NCBI RefSeq assembly: GCF_014647595.1
Contig: NZ_BMPM01000003.1
Span: forward strand, 124,001-188,000
Direction of reading: 5' to 3'
From: Paenarthrobacter histidinolovorans
GTDB taxonomy: Bacteria > Actinomycetota > Actinomycetes > Actinomycetales > Micrococcaceae
Length of the DNA: 64,000 nt
Positions 35,330 to 42,333 of this stretch are shown here, in pieces; the stretch's first letter is position 1, and each line of letters begins with the position of its first letter. The notes beneath the pieces were generated by a model that was given only the letters and a program-made list of their open reading frames with translations, was not told where the DNA came from and searched no databases. The position numbers and the translations under genes are program-made.

Positions 35330-36088
35330 ATGCTTTTTGGGCGCGGCAAGAAGTCCAAGGCCGAGCGGTCCGACACCGCCGGCACCGTCGAGGAATCCGG
35401 TGCCGAGGCGCAGGATCCCCAAACCAGTGAATCACCGGCACGCGGTGACTTCCGCCTGGGCAAAGGCCCCCTGGACGTGGACGAAATCGAGAGCCGTGAG
35501 GGATACGTTGACCTTGGTGCCCTGCTGATCGCGCCTGCCGAGGGTCTCCAGCTCCGTCTGGAGGTCGAAGAGGCAACACAACGCGTGGTGGCGGTGACGC
35601 TGGATCTGGCCGGCTCCAGCCTGCAGCTGCAGGCCTTTGCTGCGCCACGTTCAGAAGGGCTGTGGGACGAAATCCGGGAACAGATCACCCAGTCCGTCTC
35701 AAGCCAGGGCGGCGAAACGGAGGAAATCCAAGGGGAGTTCGGTACCGAGCTCGTCGCCAAGCTGCCCGCCGAAGCTGCTGACGGAAGCAAGGGATTCCGC
35801 GCAGCCCGCTTCATGGGCGTGGACGGGCCCCGCTGGTTCCTGCGGGGTGTCCTCGGTGGACAGGCTGCCCTGGAACGTGACGCGGCAGACGGTCTGGAGG
35901 AGCTTTTCCGTCGCGTAGTAGTGGTCCGTGGCGACAATCCCATGCCGCCGCGTGAATTGCTGCAGCTGCGCTTGCCCAAGGATGCTGCCGTTCCCGGTCC
36001 GGCAGCCGCTCCCCAGGGAACGGTGCCGCCAACGGATCCAAGCCTTCAACAGCCCGAGCGGGGTCCGGAGATTACCCAGATTGGCTGA
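35330..36088 (+). CDS. DUF3710 domain-containing protein
   Basis: 252 residues, ATG preceded by AAGGAG at good spacing. An acidic disordered N-terminus with a basic start (MLFGRGKKSKAE) is followed by the conserved domain RGDFRLGKGPLDVDEIESREGYVDLGALLI. The C-terminal tail is Pro/Gln-rich. Soluble and of unknown function. It is the first gene of a tight set DUF3710 - OB-fold - DUF3159 with overlapping ends, conserved in many actinobacteria after dut. Confidence 0.85.
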   Translation: MLFGRGKKSKAERSDTAGTVEESGAEAQDPQTSESPARGDFRLGKGPLDVDEIESREGYVDLGALLIAPAEGLQLRLEVEEATQRVVAVTLDLAGSSLQLQAFAAPRSEGLWDEIREQITQSVSSQGGETEEIQGEFGTELVAKLPAEAADGSKGFRAARFMGVDGPRWFLRGVLGGQAALERDAADGLEELFRRVVVVRGDNPMPPRELLQLRLPKDAAVPGPAAAPQGTVPPTDPSLQQPERGPEITQIG

Positions 36089-36458
36089 CTCGCCGGGCCA
36101 CGGTGGAGTGGCGTCCCAGCTTCCCGCGGAACGGGGGATCCGAGATCTTCCCGAGCGGGGAAGGGCGGTATGCACGGGGATCATCGAGTCGGTGACGCAC
36201 CAGCCGCCCAGCGAACAGCCATTCTTCTCCGCCATGGTGGTGGACGCCCTCAGGCCCGGAATCCAGCCCTCCGCGACAAGCGGAGGAGCCAGGAAACCCT
36301 ATGATCGCTTGCGCGTTATCTGGCTCGGCCGGACACGTGTACCGGGAATCGAAGCCGGCGTGGAACTTCGCCTCAACGGCATGGTGACGCAGCTGGATGG
36401 TTTCCCGGCAATGTTCAATCCGCGCTACGAAATACTTTCCCGTCAGGAGCACCTATGA
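36081..36458 (+). CDS. Small OB-fold nucleic-acid-binding-type protein
   Basis: 125 residues from TTG 36081, which overlaps the DUF3710 stop by eight bases; GTG 36108 is an alternative but has no room for a ribosome site. The beta-rich core reads RAVCTGIIESVTHQ...FSAMVVDALRP...RLRVIWLGRTRVPGIEAGVELRLNGMVTQLDGFPAMFNPRYEIL, the typical five-strand OB pattern seen in RecG-wedge-like small proteins. It may bind single-stranded DNA or RNA; no partner is known. It ends in ATGA with the DUF3159 start, so translation is coupled. Confidence 0.75.
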   Translation: MADSPGHGGVASQLPAERGIRDLPERGRAVCTGIIESVTHQPPSEQPFFSAMVVDALRPGIQPSATSGGARKPYDRLRVIWLGRTRVPGIEAGVELRLNGMVTQLDGFPAMFNPRYEILSRQEHL

Positions 36459-37267
36459 CCGTCGCCAAAGGATCAGATCCCAAGGACACCGGACCGTCTT
36501 CGCCCCAGCGCGGCGAGGACCAGCGCGGCGAGGACCGGCGCGGCGAGGGGCCCGGCCTGGAGGCACCGGCGTCCGCCACGGATGGGCCGCGCATGTCCGA
36601 CATCGCCGCCGGATACGCCGAAAAAGCAGGCCTTCACCGCAACAGTGCCGGCCACGTGGACATGTTGAAGTCTGCCGGCGGTGTGCAGGGCATTGCGGAG
36701 AGTATCCTTCCCGGGCTTGTCTTCCTGGTGACTTTCACCATCACCCGGGACCTGACGCCGTCGCTTGTTGCCGCCTTGGCGACGGCAGCAGTCTTCACCG
36801 TCGTCCGCTTGATCCAGCGGCGCCCCCTGACGCAGGCGTTGGCCGGCGTGGTCGGCGTCGGTATTTCCGCCTGGTTGGCGAACACAACCGGCAAGGCTGA
36901 GGACTTCTACGTGCTTGGCTTCTTCACCAACCTCGCCTACATCGCCGGCATGGTGCTTTCCATTGTGCTCAAGTGGCCCGTGGCCGGACTGCTCTTCGGG
37001 TTTGTGCGCAACGAGGGACTGGATTGGCGGAAGGATCCGGAACGGCTCCGGGCCTACAAACTCGGCACCTGGATAGTAGTGGCCGTGCTCGCCCTGCGCC
37101 TGGTAGTGCAGGTTCCCCTGTACTTCATGGGCGAGGACGGATTGACAGCACTTGCCACCACCCGCCTGCTGATGGGCGCCCCGCTCTACATCCTGGGCCT
37201 GTGGGTGGCCTGGCTGGTCACCAAGCCCGGAGATCAGCCGTCAAAGCCGTCGTCGTCAGCTGCCTGA
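36455..37267 (+). CDS. DUF3159 domain-containing membrane protein
   Basis: 270 residues, overlapping the OB-fold gene by ATGA. The N-terminal about 75 residues are hydrophilic and contain QRGED repeated three times (18-32) followed by a Pro/Ala stretch. Five to six membrane segments follow (for example ILPGLVFLVTFTITR, LVAALATAAVFTVVRL, TQALAGVVGVGISAWLA, FLTNLAYIAGMVLSIV-like and the last, APLYILGLWVAWLV). Actinobacterial family of unknown function, always in this context. It converges on the RCK gene with stops 33 bases apart. Confidence 0.82.
   Translation: MTVAKGSDPKDTGPSSPQRGEDQRGEDRRGEGPGLEAPASATDGPRMSDIAAGYAEKAGLHRNSAGHVDMLKSAGGVQGIAESILPGLVFLVTFTITRDLTPSLVAALATAAVFTVVRLIQRRPLTQALAGVVGVGISAWLANTTGKAEDFYVLGFFTNLAYIAGMVLSIVLKWPVAGLLFGFVRNEGLDWRKDPERLRAYKLGTWIVVAVLALRLVVQVPLYFMGEDGLTALATTRLLMGAPLYILGLWVAWLVTKPGDQPSKPSSSAA
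36506..36550 (+). repeat. Three 15-bp in-frame repeats in the DUF3159 gene
   Basis: Units at 36506, 36521 and 36536 encode QRGED, QRGED and RRGEG. The first two are identical. They sit in the disordered N-terminal region, so copy number is probably variable. Confidence 0.85.
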
Positions 37268-37968
37268 TCCGTTTCCGCGGCGTGTCCACCTGAGTCTTCG
37301 CCTGCGCCTGAATTCTTCGACAACAAGGCCCGCAGTCCATCTTCCGCTGCGATGGTGGTGACGAAGAAGAGTTCGTCACCACCATCGAGGACGTCGTCCC
37401 GCGTGGGTGTGATGGGGGCCTGGTCACGCAGGATGGCCACAAGCGTCGAATCTTCGGGCCATTCAATCGCACCCACGGTGCTTCCGATCACATGGGAGTC
37501 GTGCGGAACAGTGAATTCCACGATGGATGCCACGCCGGTTTGCAGGGTCAGCAGGCGTACGATGTCGCCAATTTCCACGGCTTCCTCAACGAGGGCCGTC
37601 ATGAGCTGGGGAGTGTTCACCGCCACGTCCACACCCCAGGAGTCGTTGAACATCCAGTCGTTCTTCGGGTTGTTGACGCGTCCTACGGTGCGTCCGACGC
37701 CGAACTCGGTCTTGGCAAGGAGCGATACCACCAGGTTGACCTTGTCGTCGCCTGTGGCGGAAACCACGACGTCGGCGTCGTCGAGTTTGGCGTCCTGCAG
37801 GGTGCTCAGCTCACAGGCGTCGCCCACCAGCCAGCGGGCACCGCGAAGTCCGCTGCGACCAATGACCTCGGGCTTGAGATCGATGAGCAGGATCTGGTGA
37901 TGGTGGGCCAGGAGCTCGCGTGCAATGGACGAGCCGACGCTGCCTGCGCCAACAATGACAACTTTCAC
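37234..37968 (-). CDS. TrkA-type RCK potassium-uptake regulator (second of two)
   Basis: 244 residues from GTG 37968, which overlaps the stop of the partner gene (TAGTG) and has AAGGAG six bases upstream; the longer upstream frame is not needed. TrkA-N Rossmann domain: VKVVIVGAGSVGSSIARELL, with LLIDLKPEVI for nucleotide binding. A TrkA-C domain follows (DIVRLLTLQTGVASIVEFTV...DVLDGGDELFFVTT). An acidic unstructured tail ends the protein. Peripheral to the membrane; expected to gate a potassium transporter by binding NAD(H) or ATP/ADP. Operon with the next gene and divergent from a KimA-like permease. Confidence 0.9.
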   Translation of the reverse strand: MKVVIVGAGSVGSSIARELLAHHHQILLIDLKPEVIGRSGLRGARWLVGDACELSTLQDAKLDDADVVVSATGDDKVNLVVSLLAKTEFGVGRTVGRVNNPKNDWMFNDSWGVDVAVNTPQLMTALVEEAVEIGDIVRLLTLQTGVASIVEFTVPHDSHVIGSTVGAIEWPEDSTLVAILRDQAPITPTRDDVLDGGDELFFVTTIAAEDGLRALLSKNSGAGEDSGGHAAETDQAADDDGFDG

Positions 37969-38642
37969 TAAGACTCCTTGGCGGGTGCTTTGGCGAGGAT
38001 CCGGCTGATCTCGGATGTTCGGTCCAGGCTCAGCATGGCGTGGACCGTGTCGCCTTCCTGGTAGGCGGTGGTGGCTTGCGGAAGCAAGCCCTCGCCGAAG
38101 CGGGTAAGGAAGGCGATGCGGATACCGGCGGCCTCTTCGATGGAGCTGAGCCTGTGGCCGATCCAATCCTGGTGCAGGTCCACTTCAGCCAGGACCAAAC
38201 GGCCTGATGGTTCACGGTAATCGCCGGCCAGGTGTTGTTCGGGCAGGATGCGGCGAAGGACCTGGTCGGCACTCCAGCGCACCGCAGCAACGGTGGGGAT
38301 GCCCAAGCGCTGGTAGATCTCGGCGCGTCCCGGATCGTAGATCCTGGCCACCACATGGGCAACATGGAACGTCTCGCGGGCCACGCGGGTGGCCAGGATG
38401 TTCGAGTTGTCGCCACTGGAGACGGCAGCGAAAGCGTAGGCCTCCTCGACGCCGGCCTGCTTGAGGGTGTCGCGGTCAAAGCCCACTCCGGTGACCTTGC
38501 GCCCGGTAAAGGACTTCCGCAACCGGCGGAAGGCCCGCTCGTCCTGATCGATGATGGCCACGGAATGGCCCGCATCCTCCAATGTGTGTGCCAGAGTTGC
38601 GCCAACACGCCCGCAACCCATGATCACGAAGTGAGCCACCAT
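37968..38642 (-). CDS. TrkA-type RCK potassium-uptake regulator (first of two)
   Basis: 224 residues. TrkA-N Rossmann motif MVAHFVIMGCGRVGATLAHTL and VAIIDQDERAFRRL, then a TrkA-C domain (RLVLAEVDLHQDWIGHRLSSIEEAAGIRIAFLTRFGEGLLPQATTAYQEGDTVHAMLS). Distinct in sequence from its downstream partner, so the two may form a hetero-assembly, as with duplicated RCK proteins in other actinobacteria. It starts 111 bases from the divergent permease gene. No Trk/Ktr channel subunit is in the window. Confidence 0.9.
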   Translation of the reverse strand: MVAHFVIMGCGRVGATLAHTLEDAGHSVAIIDQDERAFRRLRKSFTGRKVTGVGFDRDTLKQAGVEEAYAFAAVSSGDNSNILATRVARETFHVAHVVARIYDPGRAEIYQRLGIPTVAAVRWSADQVLRRILPEQHLAGDYREPSGRLVLAEVDLHQDWIGHRLSSIEEAAGIRIAFLTRFGEGLLPQATTAYQEGDTVHAMLSLDRTSEISRILAKAPAKES

Positions 38643-38753
38643 GTCTCCTAATGTGTGTTGTCCGTGCCGCTCGGTATGACTTTACCGTCGCCGGCGGGCT
38701 ACGCACGCCTTGGTCGTCATGACATCGCAGGGTATTCAGAGTAGCTTTGCGGA

Positions 38754-40730
38754 GTGCTGACAATTTTGAATGCCGCGAAGCGGGTGCTGGTGGGCCGGCC
38801 TGTCCGGAACGACCGCCTGTCCCACACGTTGTTGCCCAAACGCATCGCATTGCCGATCTTCGCCTCGGACGCCCTGTCCTCGGTGGCGTACGCCCCGGAT
38901 GAAATCCTGCTCACGCTGGCCCTTGCCGGGGTCAGCGCTGTGGCGTTCTCGCCCTTGGTTGGCCTCGCCGTCATGGTGGTGTTGCTCACAGTGGTGGCCT
39001 CCTACCGCCAAAACGTCCACGCCTACCCATCAGGTGGCGGCGACTACGAGATTGCGAACGTCAATCTCGGCAAGTATGCGGGCCTCACGGTTGCGTCGGC
39101 ATTGCTGGTTGACTACGTGCTCACTGTTGCGGTGTCCATGTCGTCAGCTGCGACGTACCTGACTACCGCCATCCCCTCGCTCCACGGACAGCAGGCGTTG
39201 ATCGCCACCATAGGCGTCACAATCCTTGCGCTGGTCAACCTGCGGGGAATCAAGGAAGCCGGCACCGTCTTCGCCATTCCCACCTACATCTTCATGGCAT
39301 CGATCCTGGGCATGACCGCCGTTGGCCTCTTCCAAGCGGCGACCGGACAGCTGGGGGAGGCCCCGTCAGCGAACTTCACCATCGTTCCCGCCCCCGGATT
39401 CGATGAGGGTCTGGTGGGACTCGCCGGTGCTTTCCTGCTGCTTCGGGCGTTCTCCTCGGGGGCCGCGGCCCTCACCGGCGTCGAGGCCATCAGCAACGGT
39501 GTCCCGAACTTCAAGAAACCCAAGAGCAAGAATGCCGCGACGACGCTGCTGCTCCTGGGCGTCATTGCCGCGTCCATGCTGGCGGGAATCCTGTACCTGG
39601 CCAACGCCACCAAAGTCCACATTGTGCTGGACCCGGCCAAGGAGTTCCTGGTCGATGGCAAGCCACTTCCAGAGGACTACATCCAGACCCCTGCCATCAG
39701 CCAGATCGCCGATACGATCTTTGGCTCGGGCTCCATTCTCTTCTACATCGTGGTTGCGGCCACGGGCATCATCCTGGTGTTTGCCTCCAACACCGCCTTC
39801 AACGGATTTCCCGTTCTGGGCTCCATCCTTGCGCAGGACGGCTACCTTCCCCGCCAGTTGCGCACCAGGGGCGACAGGTTGGCGTTCAGCAACGGTGTCC
39901 TGGCCCTGGCCGCCGGAGCGTTGGTCCTGATCCTCGCGTTCAACGCCGATGTGACCAAGCTGATCCAGCTCTACATCGTGGGCGTCTTCATCTCCTTCAC
40001 CGCAAGCCAGCTGGGCATGATCCGCCACTGGGGCCGCGAGCTGAAGCTGGCGAAGGACAAAGTTGTCCGCAGGCGCATCATCAAATCCCGCACCATCAAC
40101 ATGATGGGTTTCGGGATGACGGCGCTGGTGCTGGTGATCGTCCTCATCACAAAGTTCGAACAGGGTGCCTGGATCGCCCTGCTCGCGATGTTTATCCTGT
40201 TCCTCATCATGTGGAGCATCCGGGCACACTACGACAACGTGGCCAAGGAACTCGCAGTGGACGAGGACTCGTCTCCCCGCGCACTGCCCACCCGGGTCCA
40301 TGCTGTTCTTCTCGTCTCGCACGTGCGTAAACCGGTCCTGAGGGCGTTGGCCTATGCCCGTGCATCAAGGCCTTCACGTTTGGACGCCGTGACCGTGGAC
40401 ATCAACTCCGAAGAGACAGAGCACACCGTCAGGGACTGGGAAAAGCTGGAAATTCCCGTTCCCCTGACTGTTTTGGCCAGCCCTTACCGTGAAACCGTGA
40501 CGCCCATCATGGACTACATCAAGACCATGCGCCGGGACTCACCCCGCGACCTCATCGTCGTGTACATCCCGGAGTACGTGGTGGGCAAGTGGTGGGAACA
40601 GCTGGTCCACAACCAGACAGCACTCAGAATCAAGACGAGGCTCCACTTTGAACCTGGAGTCATGGTTGCCAGCGTTCCGTGGCAGCTGAAGTCGTCCGAA
40701 GAAGCAAAGGCACTGCAGGATACCCAATGA
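38754..40730 (+). CDS. APC-superfamily permease resembling the KimA potassium importer
   Basis: 658 residues, about twelve membrane helices followed by a cytoplasmic domain of about 170 residues (from about 490), like the UspA-type tail of KimA. The first helix reads IFASDALSSVAYAPDEILLTLALAG (Asp39, Tyr46), and SALLVDYVLTVAVSMSSAA follows, both strongly recalling Bacillus subtilis KimA as remembered. GTG start, with GGAG touching it. Divergent from two RCK genes and overlapped by ATGA with the next methyltransferase gene. An amino-acid substrate remains possible because the superfamily is broad. Confidence 0.8.
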   Translation: MLTILNAAKRVLVGRPVRNDRLSHTLLPKRIALPIFASDALSSVAYAPDEILLTLALAGVSAVAFSPLVGLAVMVVLLTVVASYRQNVHAYPSGGGDYEIANVNLGKYAGLTVASALLVDYVLTVAVSMSSAATYLTTAIPSLHGQQALIATIGVTILALVNLRGIKEAGTVFAIPTYIFMASILGMTAVGLFQAATGQLGEAPSANFTIVPAPGFDEGLVGLAGAFLLLRAFSSGAAALTGVEAISNGVPNFKKPKSKNAATTLLLLGVIAASMLAGILYLANATKVHIVLDPAKEFLVDGKPLPEDYIQTPAISQIADTIFGSGSILFYIVVAATGIILVFASNTAFNGFPVLGSILAQDGYLPRQLRTRGDRLAFSNGVLALAAGALVLILAFNADVTKLIQLYIVGVFISFTASQLGMIRHWGRELKLAKDKVVRRRIIKSRTINMMGFGMTALVLVIVLITKFEQGAWIALLAMFILFLIMWSIRAHYDNVAKELAVDEDSSPRALPTRVHAVLLVSHVRKPVLRALAYARASRPSRLDAVTVDINSEETEHTVRDWEKLEIPVPLTVLASPYRETVTPIMDYIKTMRRDSPRDLIVVYIPEYVVGKWWEQLVHNQTALRIKTRLHFEPGVMVASVPWQLKSSEEAKALQDTQ

Positions 40731-42103
40731 CCTCCCACAGCAATCCGCCCCGCACAGGGCACAACGACACCAGCGGAACCCAGGCAGTGGAAGGTGATGA
40801 ACTCGTCGTCAGCGTCGGTCCGATCGCCCACGGCGGGCATTTCGTCGCACGGCACGAGGGCCGCGTTATCTTCGTACGGCATGCCATCCCCGGTGAGAAG
40901 GTCCGCGTCCGATTGACCGACTCCGGCGAGTCGTCCCGCTTCTGGCGTGCCGACGTCGTGGAGGTCCTGGAAGCCTCGCCCGACCGCGTTCCGCACTTTT
41001 GGAGGGCCGCGGATTCCCTGGCGTCCTGGAACCGTGGCGCCCCGCCCGTCGGCGGCGCGGAACTGGGGCACATTTCACTCAAGCGGCAGCGCAGCCTGAA
41101 ATCGGAGGTCCTGGCCGAGCAGCTGAAACGGCTCGCCGGCCTGGATCTTGCCATCGAAGTTGAGGCAGTCGGCGGGAACCACGACGACGGACTCGGCTGG
41201 CGTACGCGCGCCAGCTTCGCGGTGACCTCCAAAGGCCGTTTGGGCATGCATGCACACCGGTCGGACGTGGTGCTTCCGGTCAAGGAGATGCCTTTGGCAC
41301 TGCAGGGGATCAACGACCTCAGGCTGTGGGATGTTGACCTTTCCGGCATCGCCCGCGTAGAGGTCGCCGTGCCCGCCAACGGTTCCAGGCCGTTGATTCT
41401 CCTGGCTCCGGAGGAAGGTACCAGTCCCAAACGGCTGCACAGCATCGTGTCCCAACTGCCAGGGGATGTTTCCGTGGCAGGTTTCGACCCCGGCAAAGGC
41501 GAGGTTGAGCAACTGCGGGGGAGGACCTGGGTGCAGGAGAGCGCTGCGGGCCACGACTACCGGGTGACGGGAGAGGGTTTCTGGCAGATCCATAAAGACG
41601 CGCCGGACACCCTGGTTGGAGCTGTGAGCGACTATCTTTCGCGTGGCGGGTATCTGGAGCCCGGCGCGGCAGTCGCCGATCTCTATGCCGGTGCCGGGCT
41701 GTTTACGGCCCCCCTGGCGGACGCCGTGGGGATTACCGGCTCGGTCCTCTCTGTCGAAGGCTCCCCGGGCACCAGCCGCGACGCCCGGAAGAACCTCCAC
41801 GGCGCGCCCCAGGTGGAAATAGTCCAGGGCCGGGTGGAGCGGGTCCTGCACCAGCAGTCCCGCAGCTTCGACTCCTTGGTGTTGGATCCCCCGAGGGCCG
41901 GCGCCGGCAAAACAGTGGTCAAGCAATTAATGGCCACCGGCCCCCGTGCAATCGCCTATGTGTCCTGCGATCCCGCTTCCTTTGCGCGTGATCTGGGTTA
42001 CTTCCACCAGGGTGGGTGGCGGCTCGAGTCGTTGCGGGCTTTTGATCTTTACCCCAATACCCACCACCTTGAAACGGTCGGCCTGATCGTTCCTGCCGCC
42101 TAG
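40727..42103 (+). CDS. TRAM-domain class I SAM-dependent RNA methyltransferase (TrmA/RlmCD family)
   Basis: 458 residues from the ATG at 40727, overlapping the permease stop by ATGA. An N-terminal TRAM domain (about 20-80: VSVGPIAHGGHFVARHEGRVIFVRHAIPGEKVRVRL) binds RNA. The catalytic domain has the SAM motif VADLYAGAGLFTAPLA, the LVLDPPRAGAGKTVVKQL block, and the nucleophile motif IAYVSCDPASFARDL with its cysteine. Methylates uridine C5 in tRNA or 23S rRNA; which position is not decidable. No CxxxxxC Fe-S cluster is obvious, so RlmD-type iron-sulfur binding is not supported. Confidence 0.88.
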   Translation: MTSHSNPPRTGHNDTSGTQAVEGDELVVSVGPIAHGGHFVARHEGRVIFVRHAIPGEKVRVRLTDSGESSRFWRADVVEVLEASPDRVPHFWRAADSLASWNRGAPPVGGAELGHISLKRQRSLKSEVLAEQLKRLAGLDLAIEVEAVGGNHDDGLGWRTRASFAVTSKGRLGMHAHRSDVVLPVKEMPLALQGINDLRLWDVDLSGIARVEVAVPANGSRPLILLAPEEGTSPKRLHSIVSQLPGDVSVAGFDPGKGEVEQLRGRTWVQESAAGHDYRVTGEGFWQIHKDAPDTLVGAVSDYLSRGGYLEPGAAVADLYAGAGLFTAPLADAVGITGSVLSVEGSPGTSRDARKNLHGAPQVEIVQGRVERVLHQQSRSFDSLVLDPPRAGAGKTVVKQLMATGPRAIAYVSCDPASFARDLGYFHQGGWRLESLRAFDLYPNTHHLETVGLIVPAA

Positions 42104-42262
42104 CAGGGCCGGCCCCGGTCCGCGGGACACCGCGGGCGGGGCGGCTTTGGCCAATGGCTGCCCGTGGCGGAGGCAATGCCACTACGATGGGCGTAGTAGT
42201 CCCGCTCCGCAGGAATGAACACCCCCGGAGTGGGGTGACCAACAGAGATGCCGCCCGGCTAA

Positions 42263-42278
42263 GTAAGGTCCACCTAAC
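42263..42278. promoter_or_regulatory. Dyad upstream of acnA
   Basis: GTAAGGT-CC-ACCTAAC, two 7-base arms with one mismatch, 56 bases before the acnA start and probably in its promoter. It resembles a repressor operator; the regulator is unknown. Confidence 0.4.
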
Positions 42279-42333
42279 TGGCTAGCGGCCAACCACGCGA
42301 CAAAGATGAAACTGTTGCGAGAGGAGTCCTGCC

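Noticed and set aside
36928..37300. Possible frameshift at the end of the DUF3159 gene
   Set aside because: Frame and membrane pattern stay continuous to the stop at 37267.
42260..42280. IdeR/DtxR iron box upstream of acnA
   Set aside because: Compared with the 19-bp iron-box consensus as remembered, too many positions differ in either register; only a generic dyad is supported.
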